From: Chitinophagaceae bacterium
Lineage (GTDB): Bacteria; Bacteroidota; Bacteroidia; Chitinophagales; Chitinophagaceae
NCBI GenBank assembly: GCA_017307735.1
Contig: JAFKGR010000002.1
Location: forward strand, 372,001-436,000
Direction: 5' to 3'
DNA length: 64,000 bases
A program made the position numbers and the translations under genes. Positions 37,591 to 46,996 of this stretch are shown piece after piece (positions within the stretch are counted from its first letter, which is position 1; the number at the start of each line of letters is the position of its first letter). The notes beneath the pieces are model-generated. The model saw nothing but the letters and a program-made list of their open reading frames with translations. It did no database searches and was not told where the DNA came from.

Positions 37591-38637
37591 GTGGAAGAAG
37601 AGACTGACATAAATGAACTTTCTGAATCAAACGATGAGTTATTTGAGAGCCAGGCGATAGAATGTGCCAAAGGACAGGAACCGTTGCGAATTGATAAATT
37701 TCTGATGAGCAGAATTGAAGGGGCGACGAGAAATAAAATCCAGCAGGGAATTGAAAACGAGCATGTACTGGTCAATGGCCAAACAATAAAATCAAATTAC
37801 AAAGTAAAACCAGGAGATAAAATTGTTATTTACCAGGATTTCGAACCTGAGAGTACCGATATAATTCCTGAAAATATACCAATCAAAATTGTTTACGAAG
37901 ATGACGATTTACTTGTGGTGGATAAGGTTGCAGGAATGGTTGTACATCCCGGAAGCGGCAACAGGTCAGGAACATTGGTAAATGCTGTTGCATTTCATCT
38001 GAAACAACAAAATCCGGGTATCACCGAAGAAAACCTGAGCCGTTTCGGATTGGTACACCGAATCGACAAAAATACTTCAGGATTATTGGTTCTTGCAAAG
38101 AATACACATAGCTTATCTGATCTGGCAATGAAATTTTTCAAACACACTATTCACCGCAGATACCTCGCTCTGGTTTGGGGCGATTTTGAAGAAGATTCAG
38201 GTACGGTGGTTGCACACGTAGGCAGGCATCAGCGATTCCGGAAAATGTTTGCGGCATATCCCGAAGGTGAACATGGCAAAGAAGCCATCACACATTACAA
38301 GGTTGTTGAAAGATTTAATTATGCAACGTTGATAGAATGCCGGCTCGAAACGGGGCGCACTCATCAAATCAGGGTTCACATGAAATACATCGGGCATCCT
38401 CTTTTTAACGATGAATTGTATGGCGGAGATAAGATTGTAAAAGGAACTGTTTTCGGAAAGTACAAACAGTTTGTTGATAATTGTTTTGCTCTGTGCCCGC
38501 GCCAGGCCCTGCATGCGTGGCAATTGGGTTTTGTTCATCCCTCAACCAAAGAAGAATTATTTTTCGAGTCTCCGCTTCCCGGTGATATTTCATCAGTTGT
38601 TGATAAATGGAGAAGGTATATTCATCAAAGAAAATGA
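37591..38637 (+). CDS. rluD: RluA-family 23S rRNA pseudouridine synthase
   Basis: This 348-residue protein has an N-terminal S4 RNA-binding domain (about 30-90, RIDKFLMSRIEGATRNKIQ) and a RluA/RluD catalytic domain with the HRIDKNTSGLLVLAK motif, whose Asp is the catalytic nucleophile. The start is GTG at 37591, since no ATG fits before the S4 domain. It converts uridines to pseudouridine in large-subunit rRNA; RluD is the best guess. It follows the FN3-like gene by 14 bp. Confidence 0.9.
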   Translation: MEEETDINELSESNDELFESQAIECAKGQEPLRIDKFLMSRIEGATRNKIQQGIENEHVLVNGQTIKSNYKVKPGDKIVIYQDFEPESTDIIPENIPIKIVYEDDDLLVVDKVAGMVVHPGSGNRSGTLVNAVAFHLKQQNPGITEENLSRFGLVHRIDKNTSGLLVLAKNTHSLSDLAMKFFKHTIHRRYLALVWGDFEEDSGTVVAHVGRHQRFRKMFAAYPEGEHGKEAITHYKVVERFNYATLIECRLETGRTHQIRVHMKYIGHPLFNDELYGGDKIVKGTVFGKYKQFVDNCFALCPRQALHAWQLGFVHPSTKEELFFESPLPGDISSVVDKWRRYIHQRK

Positions 38638-38687
38638 GAATCCTTTTTCACTGACGTTTTTCCGGCTCAGCAAAATGAAATAATTAG

Positions 38688-39827
38688 TTACTGGTAATAG
38701 AGGATTTCATTGTTGCCTTCAATGATAAGTTCTTTGTCTTCCGAAATTTCCACTTTCCCGATGATTCTTGCCTCGATTCCAAAATTATCAGCGAGATCAA
38801 TTATATCTTTTGCAGTGGATTCAGAAGTATAAATTTCCATTCGGCAACCCATATTAAAAACCTGGTACATTTCGTAATCTGAAACCTTGCTTGTTTCTTT
38901 AATCTTTTGAAAAACCGGAGGTATTGGAAACAGATTATCCTTAACCACCCGGGTCAATTCAGGAATGTATTTCAGGCATTTGGTCTGGCCTCCCCCACTG
39001 CAATGAATAATCCCGTGAATTTGATCAAAATATTTCATCAACACCTGTTTCATCAGAGGAGCATAGGTGCGGGTTGGCGAAAGAATTTCTTTGATGTCAG
39101 CAATTTTATATTTACCGGTATAAACCACTCTTGGGTCAAGAGACGGATCAAAAGTTTCAGGGAAGTTTTTTGCATATGAACTCTCAAGAAGATCATGCCT
39201 GGCCGACGTCAATCCATTACTTCCGATTCCGCTGTTTTGCTCGGATTCGTAAATAGCCTTGCCATAAGAAGCCAGACCTACAATTACATCGCCCTGGTGG
39301 ATATTTTCATTGGTTACGATTTTGTTTTTTGGCCACCTTGCAGTCATGGTGCCATTTACAGTAATGGTTCTTACCGTATCTCCCACATCAGCCGTTTCGC
39401 CTCCGAGATAATTGATCTGGATCCCACAGGCGCCCATCAGGTCAAAAAATTCTTTTGAGCCATCAATAATTTCTTTGAGTACCTCTGCCGGAATCAGATT
39501 TTTATTTCTGTCGATCGTGCTGCTATACAAAATCTGATCATAAACTCCCGTACACAACAGGTCGTCAAGGTTCATTACAATAGCATCCTGGGCAATCCCC
39601 CTCCAAACCGACACATCGCCTGTTTCTTTCCAATACAAATAAGCAAGAATACTTTTTGTTCCTGCACCATCGGCGTGCATCAGATTCACAAAATCTGAAC
39701 TTCCGACAAGAAAATCGGGATAAATCCTGCAAAAAGCCCGCTTGTACAAGCCCGGATTCAGATTTTGAATTGCGAAATGAACATCCTCTTTTTGCGCCGA
39801 TACACCTCTTTGATTATACAATGACAT
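38688..39827 (-). CDS. purM: Phosphoribosylformylglycinamidine cyclo-ligase (AIR synthase)
   Basis: This 379-residue protein is the long Bacteroidota-type AIR synthase. It carries HADGAGTKSILAY, ATP/substrate motifs around DAIVMNLDDLLCTG and the NYLGGETADVGDTVRT loop. The C-terminal domain has the GGGQTKCLKY segment. It closes formylglycinamidine ribonucleotide to AIR with ATP in purine synthesis. It is longer than the ~345-residue E. coli enzyme. It stands alone between the rRNA synthase and ribF. Confidence 0.9.
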   Translation of the reverse strand: MSLYNQRGVSAQKEDVHFAIQNLNPGLYKRAFCRIYPDFLVGSSDFVNLMHADGAGTKSILAYLYWKETGDVSVWRGIAQDAIVMNLDDLLCTGVYDQILYSSTIDRNKNLIPAEVLKEIIDGSKEFFDLMGACGIQINYLGGETADVGDTVRTITVNGTMTARWPKNKIVTNENIHQGDVIVGLASYGKAIYESEQNSGIGSNGLTSARHDLLESSYAKNFPETFDPSLDPRVVYTGKYKIADIKEILSPTRTYAPLMKQVLMKYFDQIHGIIHCSGGGQTKCLKYIPELTRVVKDNLFPIPPVFQKIKETSKVSDYEMYQVFNMGCRMEIYTSESTAKDIIDLADNFGIEARIIGKVEISEDKELIIEGNNEILYYQ

Positions 39828-39935
39828 TATTAAAAAATATAATTTAGCAAACGGGTGTAAAAGTAGAATAATTCATTTGATGAAAAATGGAAAGCCTGGG
39901 TATGGGAATAATATTATGCTTTTACTTTGCATGAA

Positions 39936-40883
39936 ATGGAAGTACACAGGAATTTAAACAATCTGCCGGTTTTCAATAATGCAGTCATTACCACAGGCAC
40001 TTTTGACGGGGTACACAAAGGACATCTCAAGATAATAGAACAGTTAAAAAAAGAAGCAGAAAAGATTTCCGGTCAATCTGTTTTGGTTACTTTCCATCCG
40101 CATCCGCGCATTGTTTTGCAAAAGGAAAATGTGGTAAAACTGCTGAATACTTATGACGAAAAAATTGAGTTGTTATCCAGGCACGGTATCGATCATGTGG
40201 TGGTAGTTCCTTTTACAGAGCAATTTTCATCCATGCCACCCGAAGAATATATCACAGATTTTCTGGTGAAAAAACTTCAGGCACGGTGCATTATCACCGG
40301 ATATGATCATCATTTTGGGAAAGATCGAAAAGGTGATTTTCACATGTTGGAAAAATATGGAAAGGAATTCAATTTTAAAGTGATTGAGATTCCGGAATAT
40401 GTTCTCAAAGAGGTAACGGTAAGCTCCACACTTATCCGCAGAGCCTTATTTAACGGTGAGGTGGAAGCAGCGAATCAAAATCTGGGTTATGAATATTTTT
40501 TAAACGGACAGGTCGTACATGGAAACAAAATTGGAAGAACAATTGGTTATCCAACGGCCAACGTGCATGTGGAAGATGGCAATAAACTGATACCGAGGTA
40601 CGGCGTTTATGCAATCGGAGCAACTAAAATTGATTCAGAAACTGACACCAAAGTATATCCGGGGATGATGAGTATCGGTATCCGACCCACCCTCACTGAT
40701 AACAGGGAAGTGATTGAAGCCAATCTGTTTGACTTTCACAAGAACCTTTATGGGCGGCCAATTCAGATACGATTTAAGAAATACTTCAGACCGGAAATTA
40801 AATTTGAAAGCCTCGAAGCATTGACCGCGAAAATCAAAGAAGACGAAAAGATTATCAGGCAGTGGTGGAATGAAAACGGGTAA
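39936..40883 (+). CDS. ribF: Bifunctional riboflavin kinase / FAD synthetase
   Basis: From the ATG at 39936 (MEVHRNLNNL) the product is 315 residues. The N-terminal FAD synthetase domain has the nucleotidyltransferase signature TGTFDGVHKGHLKI and YDHHFGKDRKGDF. The C-terminal riboflavin kinase domain has GRTIGYPTANVHV and GVYAIG. The enzyme makes FMN and then FAD from riboflavin and ATP in the cytosol. An upstream TTG at 39927 would give three more residues and is less likely. Confidence 0.95.
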   Translation: MEVHRNLNNLPVFNNAVITTGTFDGVHKGHLKIIEQLKKEAEKISGQSVLVTFHPHPRIVLQKENVVKLLNTYDEKIELLSRHGIDHVVVVPFTEQFSSMPPEEYITDFLVKKLQARCIITGYDHHFGKDRKGDFHMLEKYGKEFNFKVIEIPEYVLKEVTVSSTLIRRALFNGEVEAANQNLGYEYFLNGQVVHGNKIGRTIGYPTANVHVEDGNKLIPRYGVYAIGATKIDSETDTKVYPGMMSIGIRPTLTDNREVIEANLFDFHKNLYGRPIQIRFKKYFRPEIKFESLEALTAKIKEDEKIIRQWWNENG

Positions 40884-41160
40884 GGTTGATCTTTTTTCCC
40901 GGATTCAAAATTTGGATTTTTATCAGGGTTACAATTATTTCAATTTCCAGCAAATCGGGGTGGAGTTTATCTATGTCTATTCAGGACAGTATGGCTTTAT
41001 TCCAGCACCAATTCAAAACCAATTTACAGATAAAATCTACCGGACAATCATTATTGAAGAGCTATTGCAGCAAAGCAGAGAATTATATTCCGGAGGAAAA
41101 TTCTGGAAAGAGTTCAGGGAACCAAAAATGGAAAACGAATTGTTGGGTCTTCAAACATAA
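40870..41160 (+). CDS. Possible small hypothetical protein after ribF
   Basis: This 96-residue ORF starts (MKTGKVDLFSRIQNLDFYQG) 14 bp before the end of the ribF gene, which could mean translational coupling. It has a soluble, mixed composition with no recognised motif. The overlapping frame at 40886 gives a less natural protein. It may also be a remnant of a larger gene. Confidence 0.4.
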   Translation: MKTGKVDLFSRIQNLDFYQGYNYFNFQQIGVEFIYVYSGQYGFIPAPIQNQFTDKIYRTIIIEELLQQSRELYSGGKFWKEFREPKMENELLGLQT

Positions 41161-41181
41161 TCACCAATATCGATAAAAAAA

Positions 41182-41199
41182 CTTCCGCCGGGGCGGAAG
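41182..41199 (+). terminator. Hairpin after the ribF block
   Basis: CTTCCGC and GCGGAAG pair over seven bp around CGGG; only CTCTTT follows, so it is a weak terminator. The rest of 41161-41854 shows no supported gene; the short minus-strand frames there look random. Confidence 0.5.
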
Positions 41200-41854
41200 C
41201 TCTTTAAGGTTTAAACTAAGCGAAAGATTTAATCCTTGGGTTGGTCTTTACAGGAATACCGGATTAGCTTGCCATTTTACAATCTAAAAATTTTTCAACA
41301 CTTTGGAAACTTGAGAGATATTGGATTTGGTTTTTGGGTTTTGGATTTTAAATCGGGATTTTGAATTATTATTTTTTTATCACTCAACTTTCCAATGCAA
41401 ACATAAAGTGCTCTCAGCCCAATACAAATAGCATATCTTCTGATTTTCTCCCAATAAGATATTACCCCGGGCATTGTATTTTTTCTCTGTGTATAAATGG
41501 TAAACACCCCATCTGCTACTCGTAGGTTTACGGTAAATATTTTGCTTCATCAGGATGGAGTTCTGAAATATTTTCGTCCCTGATATTCTCTTTTGTTGCC
41601 TGACAGCGATGAAAAAACTTCCGCTGAAATCGGAAATTGCCGGTAATCTGAGATTTTCTGCTAAGCCTGAAATATGCACCAATTACCTCATTTTATTCTT
41701 TGAAATCAATACAAGAAGAGATGATCCGGCATTTCTTTTTCATTTTTTTACCCCGGAACTGCGGAATTTTGAAATAAAAAATTGGTAATTATTACCTACG
41801 AATAGATTATTCGTATTTAATTCTTAAAATTTGCTGCTTAAACTCAGACTTATA

Positions 41855-43513
41855 ATGAAAAAACGTTCTTTATGGATATTACTCGGGATACTTGTTTGTT
41901 ACACTTATTCTTTTGGACAAGACCAGAGTAGTGCGACGACGGCACCCAAACCACTGGTAGCCCCCAATGATTGGTATCAGCTTGACAGGGCAACTACCGG
42001 ATTTTATGGAATCAGCCTGGACAAAGCTTATGACCTGCTGAAAGGCAGAAAGAGTAAAACTGTTGTGGTTGCTGTCATCGACAGTGGCGTTGACACACTT
42101 CAGGAAGACCTTAAACCCATTTTGTGGCATAACCCCGGAGAAATTCCCCACAATGGAATTGATGACGATCACAACGGATATGTTGATGATTATTACGGAT
42201 GGAATTTTCTGGGCAATAAAGACGGGAAAAATGTAAACAAGGATTCTTATGAAGCTGCAAGGGTTTATTGGCAATTGAAACCCAAATATGGTGACAGTAC
42301 TCCTGACACCGCCAACCTGAAAGGTGAAGCAAAGTATGAGGCAGTCATGTTTCTCAAAGCAAAATCTGCTGTTTTGAATGGAGTGGATCCGGCTACGCTG
42401 ATGATTATGAAACGTATTTTACCCGTTCTTGAATCGGGTGACAGCGTCATTGCAAAAGACCTGGGTAAAAAAGAATTTAATGGACACGATCTTCAGACGT
42501 ATGTGCCGACAACGGCCGAGGCAAGAGCATCGGCCAATATTTATCTCGGCATCATGAAAATGAACAATAATAACGACGATATCACCAATACCGATATCCT
42601 GGATGATTTGCGCGGACAGATAAGTAAAGCTGAATCTGCAGATACACCTCCTGAAGATTACCGGGGTGAAATAGTGAAAGACAATTACAATGATATCAAT
42701 GACCGGTACTATGGAAATTCCGATGTTATGGCCGGCACTCCCACACATGGTACACATGTAACGGGAATCATAGCTGCTGTAAGGAATAATGGCATCGGAA
42801 TGAACGGGATTGCAGATAATGTCAAGGTTATGATGATACGCGCAGTTCCTGACGGAGATGAACATGATAAAGATATTGCTCTTGCTATCCGCTATGCAGT
42901 TGACAACGGAGCTAAAGTGATCAGCATGAGTTTTGGTAAAAGTTTTTCACCCCAAAAACAATGGGTGGATGATGCGGTAAGATACGCAGCAGCCCACGAT
43001 GTTTTGCTGGTTCATGCAGCGGGAAACGATGGAAAAAATATTGATTCAACTGATAATTTTCCAACGCCGGTTTATCTGAATGGTGATACAGCAAGAAATT
43101 TTATTACAGTTGGTGCAAGCGGAGACCCCACCAATGGCGGGATCGTAGCAGGTTTCAGCAACTATGGGAAAAAACTTGTGGATGTTTTTGCTCCCGGCGT
43201 AAATATTTATTCGACACTTCCGGGCGGGAATGCGTATGGAAAATTGAGCGGTACCAGTATGGCAACACCTGTAGTTGCAGGTATTGCAGCGCTGTTATTG
43301 GAATATTATCCGGAATTGACCGCTTTACAATTAAAAGGGATATTGGTGAAATCAGTATCTCCGATTACTGAAAAAGTGGATCTGCCGGGAAATGCCGGAG
43401 AAGGTGATTCCACATTGGTCAGCCTTTCCGATATTTCAGTTTCCGGTGGAGAAGTGAATGCCTACAACGCTGTGAAAATGGCTATGAAGACAAAAGGAGA
43501 AAGAAAAAATTAG
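41855..43513 (+). CDS. Subtilisin-like serine protease (S8) with a large insertion
   Basis: From the ATG at 41855 (MKKRSLWILLGILVCYTYSF) the product is 552 residues with a signal peptide ending near FGQ. The triad is Asp76 (VAVIDSGVD), His298 (PTHGTHVTG) and Ser468 (SGTSMATPVVAG). About 220 residues separate Asp and His, where subtilisin has ~32, so a large acidic, repeat-poor insert lies in the N-terminal half. This layout is known in Bacteroidota S8 proteases. It would be exported and cut peptides outside the cytosol. An upstream TTG at 41831 is a weak alternative start. Confidence 0.92.
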   Translation: MKKRSLWILLGILVCYTYSFGQDQSSATTAPKPLVAPNDWYQLDRATTGFYGISLDKAYDLLKGRKSKTVVVAVIDSGVDTLQEDLKPILWHNPGEIPHNGIDDDHNGYVDDYYGWNFLGNKDGKNVNKDSYEAARVYWQLKPKYGDSTPDTANLKGEAKYEAVMFLKAKSAVLNGVDPATLMIMKRILPVLESGDSVIAKDLGKKEFNGHDLQTYVPTTAEARASANIYLGIMKMNNNNDDITNTDILDDLRGQISKAESADTPPEDYRGEIVKDNYNDINDRYYGNSDVMAGTPTHGTHVTGIIAAVRNNGIGMNGIADNVKVMMIRAVPDGDEHDKDIALAIRYAVDNGAKVISMSFGKSFSPQKQWVDDAVRYAAAHDVLLVHAAGNDGKNIDSTDNFPTPVYLNGDTARNFITVGASGDPTNGGIVAGFSNYGKKLVDVFAPGVNIYSTLPGGNAYGKLSGTSMATPVVAGIAALLLEYYPELTALQLKGILVKSVSPITEKVDLPGNAGEGDSTLVSLSDISVSGGEVNAYNAVKMAMKTKGERKN

Positions 43514-43534
43514 TTGAAGTAGATTTTAAATAAA

Positions 43535-43568
43535 GCAGGCTGTCTCAAAAAGACGGCCTGTTTTATTT
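43535..43568 (+). terminator. Terminator after the S8 protease
   Basis: CAGGCTGTCT and AGACGGCCTG pair with one mismatch around CAAAA and are followed by TTTTATTTTT. It lies 22 bp after the protease stop. Confidence 0.75.
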
Positions 43569-43676
43569 TTATACATTACAACATTGGAATCAATTATTCA
43601 TCTCTGGTTATTTATCAACTATTACAATTTGTATCTTTAAAGGAATTGTAAATGGTTTAAACCGGAAAATAATTAA

Positions 43677-44369
43677 ATGTTGAAACTTGATCATGTAGTC
43701 TATTTTACGACAGAGAGTCCTGATCAAACTGTAACAGCACAAAAACAACTCGGATACCATGCTGTCATCGGTGGCCATCATTTAAATTGGGGAACACAAA
43801 ACGCTCTGCTTTATACAAAGAATGCTTATGTGGAATGGCTTTCGATAGAGGATAAAAATATTGCTCAAAGTGCGCATCATCCATTAACCTCATTGTTATT
43901 GCATGATTTAAAATCAGGTGATGGATGGGGAACTATTTGTATTTCTGTGGATGATATTAAAAAATTCGATTCCGATATAAAAAGAAAAGGTTTCAATAGT
44001 TCGGGAATCATTGAAGGATCAAGAAAAACACCTGAGGGCAAAATCAAAAGATGGAAAATGCTCTTTATTGATCAACCTGATTTAAATCAGTTGCCGTATC
44101 CGTTTTTCATTGAATGGAAAGAAAGAGAAAATATCAGGTTCGAAAATCTGAAAAACAGCAAGGCCATTTTAGCGGAGAATGAGAGATTGCAAATTCGTGA
44201 ATGCCTGTTTTCTGTAAATGATATTTCACAAAAAATAAATCTGTGGGCGAAACTCCTCTCTCTTCAGGTCTTGGAAACAAATTCCATCCGGTTGCCAAAC
44301 GCAGTGCTGAAATTTTTACCCAAATCTTTAAACGGTAAAGAAAGGTTATGTGAAGTAATTATTAAATAG
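43677..44369 (+). CDS. VOC/glyoxalase-like domain protein
   Basis: This 230-residue protein begins with LKLDHVVYFTTESPDQTV, the start of a vicinal-oxygen-chelate (glyoxalase_3-like) fold. It continues with NAYVEWLSIED and PFFIEWKERENIRF, which place metal-ligand-like acidic residues. A second betaalphabeta unit is present. No specific substrate can be given. It stands alone with a short leader containing TATCTTTA. Confidence 0.72.
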   Translation: MLKLDHVVYFTTESPDQTVTAQKQLGYHAVIGGHHLNWGTQNALLYTKNAYVEWLSIEDKNIAQSAHHPLTSLLLHDLKSGDGWGTICISVDDIKKFDSDIKRKGFNSSGIIEGSRKTPEGKIKRWKMLFIDQPDLNQLPYPFFIEWKERENIRFENLKNSKAILAENERLQIRECLFSVNDISQKINLWAKLLSLQVLETNSIRLPNAVLKFLPKSLNGKERLCEVIIK

Positions 44370-44650
44370 CTGTTTCAATAAATACCCAAAATCCATTTCT
44401 GCGGGTAAAGTCAACCTGATTGACCTCTCATATATTTGAATCACATATTCGTTTAAATTGAAATGGTATGCTTTATGACGCATATTAATTCGAAAAAAGC
44501 AAACTACCTATTATAAAAACATTACAAAATCGACTTCTGAAATACTGATTTACTCTTCAGTAAACCTTTTCAGTTTTTTTCGTAAAAGTGGTATTCATTG
44601 CTCTTTAAATTTCATAGTAATCAATTTTTAAATTCTAAAAATGTACAATT

Positions 44651-45586
44651 ATGGAAACTACCTTAAAAAAAAGTGTCAAAGAAGAAACTAAATCTTCTGA
44701 AATCCGTGGAATCGAAATCAACGGAATCAGGTACAAGACCGTTAAGATTGAAGGCCAGGATATTTTTTACCGTGAAGCAGGTACAATCGGGAACCCATCA
44801 ATTTTGCTATTGCACGGTTTTCCAAGTTCCTCTCACATGTTCAGGAATCTGATGATTGGTCTTGGACGTAAATATCATCTGGTTGCTCCTGACTATCCGG
44901 GATTCGGCAATAGTTCTATGCCATCGGTCAACAGTTTTGAATACAGTTTTGATCACCTGGCAAGAATCATGGAACAATTTACAGATGTAATTCATCTCAA
45001 AAAATTCAGTTTGTACATGATGGATTATGGCGCTCCGGTCGGGTTCAGAATTGCTACTAAAAATCCCGAAAGGATTCAGGCGCTTTTGATTCAGAATGGA
45101 AATGCGTACGAAGAAGGCCTTTCTCCTTTTTGGGATAAGATGAGAGCTTATTGGAACGAACCAAAAAAAGAATCCAATATCCAGTTCATTAAAAGTCTTC
45201 TCACGCTTGAAGGAACCAAATCTCAATACCTCGATGGAACGCGCGACAAATCAGCGATTAGCCCTGATAGCTGGCTCATAGATCAGATGGGGCTTGACAG
45301 AAAGGGAAATCAGGAAATTCAATTGGAACTGTTCCTATCTTACCGCACCAACATTCCATTGTACAAAGAATGGCAGAAATATATGCGCGATAATCAGCCT
45401 CCCACCCTGGTTACATGGGGTAAGAATGATGGCATTTTCCCGAAGGCGGGTGCAGATGCTTACAAAAAGGATTTAAAAAATATCGAAGTTCATTTATTGA
45501 ATACCGGGCATTTTGCTTTGGAAGAAGATGGGACCCTGATATCTTCGATGATTGATCAGTTCCTCATAAAAAACAGGATCAAATGA
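44651..45586 (+). CDS. Alpha/beta hydrolase with Asp nucleophile (dehalogenase/epoxide hydrolase-like)
   Basis: This 311-residue protein has the alpha/beta hydrolase fold with oxyanion loop LLLHGFPSSSHMF, nucleophile elbow MDYGAPVG (Asp125 in place of Ser) and His287 in TGHFALEEDG. WGKNDGIFPKAG likely supplies the acid. An Asp nucleophile with a WxKND segment is typical of haloalkane dehalogenases and epoxide hydrolases. The exact substrate is not known. It is followed by a bidirectional terminator before icd. Confidence 0.85.
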   Translation: METTLKKSVKEETKSSEIRGIEINGIRYKTVKIEGQDIFYREAGTIGNPSILLLHGFPSSSHMFRNLMIGLGRKYHLVAPDYPGFGNSSMPSVNSFEYSFDHLARIMEQFTDVIHLKKFSLYMMDYGAPVGFRIATKNPERIQALLIQNGNAYEEGLSPFWDKMRAYWNEPKKESNIQFIKSLLTLEGTKSQYLDGTRDKSAISPDSWLIDQMGLDRKGNQEIQLELFLSYRTNIPLYKEWQKYMRDNQPPTLVTWGKNDGIFPKAGADAYKKDLKNIEVHLLNTGHFALEEDGTLISSMIDQFLIKNRIK

Positions 45587-45622
45587 ATTTCATTAAAGGA
45601 TAATTTGTAGTTGATTTTTATA

Positions 45623-45660
45623 AAAAGACCGGATAAACTTTTTACGTTTTCCGGCCTTTT
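45623..45660. terminator. Bidirectional terminator between hydrolase and icd
   Basis: AAAAGACCGGA and TCCGGCCTTTT pair around an AT-rich loop, with A and T runs on both sides, between convergent genes ending at 45586 and 45681. Confidence 0.75.
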
Positions 45661-45680
45661 GATTTTTCGTTTCGTAAAAG

Positions 45681-46910
45681 TTATTTGTATTTCTCCTGAA
45701 GGCCTTTATTGATTTCTTCGAGAAAAGCTTCTGTGTATAAATAATCCACACCGGCCTCAACTCTATTTCCTTTAATGCAAATTGCCAGATCTTTGGTCAT
45801 CTTACCATTTTCAACAGTCCGGATGCAAACTGATTCAACCGAGTTGGCAAAGTCAATCAACGCTTGATTGTTATCCAACTTGCCTCTAAACGCGAGGCCT
45901 CTTGTCCATGCAAAAATAGATGCAATCGGATTGGTGGAAGTTGGATTGCCTTTCTGATGTTCGCGATAATGGCGTGTGACAGTTCCGTGTGCTGCTTCAG
46001 CTTCCAGGGTCTTTCCATCCGGCGTAACCAAAACACTCGTCATCAATCCCAATGAACCGAATCCCTGTGCGAGTGTATCACTCTGTACATCGCCATCGTA
46101 ATTTTTGCAGGCCCAGATGAAGTTCCCGTGCCATTTCAAAGCGCTTGCCACCATATCATCGATTAAACGATGTTCATAGGTAATGCCCAACTTATCAAAT
46201 TCAGTTTTGAATTCGTTGTCAAAAATTTCCTGAAAAATATCTTTAAATCTTCCATCATACTTTTTTAAAATGGTATTTTTAGTTGAAAGGTATAAAGGCC
46301 ATTTCTTGCTTAATGCCATATTGAAACAACTTCTCGCAAAACCGGAAATACTCTTGTCTGTGTTGTACATGCTCATGGCCACACCGTCGCCCTGAAAGTC
46401 GTACACATTCCATGTTTGGGCTTCACCGCCATCTTCCGGAGTGAAGGTCATCGTCAGTTTTCCTTTTCCTTTGATGACAACATCAGTGGCTTTGTACTGA
46501 TCGGCAAAAGCGTGGCGGCCGATAATAATCGGAGCGGTCCAGTTTGAAATTAATCGCGGGATATTTTTGATAACGATCGGTTCCCTGAAAACAGTTCCGT
46601 CCAAAATGTTGCGGATAGTGCCATTCGGGCTTTTCCACATTTTTTTCAGATTAAATTCTTTCACGCGTGCTTCGTCAGGTGTAATGGTTGCGCATTTGAT
46701 CCCGACGCCGTATTGTTTGATGGCATTGGCTGCGTCTTTGGTAATCTGATCATCCGTGGCATCTCTTTTTTGGATGCTGAGATCGTAATATTTAATGTCT
46801 ATATCCAAATAAGGGAGAATCAATTTGTCTTTGATAAACTTCCAGATAATTCTCGTCATTTCATCACCATCCAGTTCTACTACCGGATTTTTTACTTTGA
46901 TCTTTTCCAT
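45681..46910 (-). CDS. icd: NADP-dependent isocitrate dehydrogenase, eukaryote-like family
   Basis: This 409-residue protein is of the dimeric NADP-ICDH type found in mitochondria and many bacteria: [55 protein letters not shown] and [14 protein letters not shown]. It oxidises isocitrate to 2-oxoglutarate with NADP in the TCA cycle. It is downstream of a second, unrelated isocitrate dehydrogenase with an 86-bp gap, so the pair may be one operon. Confidence 0.95.
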   Translation of the reverse strand: MEKIKVKNPVVELDGDEMTRIIWKFIKDKLILPYLDIDIKYYDLSIQKRDATDDQITKDAANAIKQYGVGIKCATITPDEARVKEFNLKKMWKSPNGTIRNILDGTVFREPIVIKNIPRLISNWTAPIIIGRHAFADQYKATDVVIKGKGKLTMTFTPEDGGEAQTWNVYDFQGDGVAMSMYNTDKSISGFARSCFNMALSKKWPLYLSTKNTILKKYDGRFKDIFQEIFDNEFKTEFDKLGITYEHRLIDDMVASALKWHGNFIWACKNYDGDVQSDTLAQGFGSLGLMTSVLVTPDGKTLEAEAAHGTVTRHYREHQKGNPTSTNPIASIFAWTRGLAFRGKLDNNQALIDFANSVESVCIRTVENGKMTKDLAICIKGNRVEAGVDYLYTEAFLEEINKGLQEKYK

Positions 46911-46996
46911 TTAAAATATTCGGTTGGTTTAAAAGTTTCGCAATTTAATTAAATTAGAGACTACGGTTCATCCTTGTGCCGCTCATATTTATCAAA

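Noticed and set aside
40886..41176. 96-residue frame overlapping the small gene after ribF
   Set aside because: It is in another frame than the better-placed 40870 ORF and has low-complexity Ser/Lys composition.
41295..41682. Two minus-strand frames of 70 and 100 residues before the S8 protease
   Set aside because: No start context, no motif, and they overlap each other in different frames.
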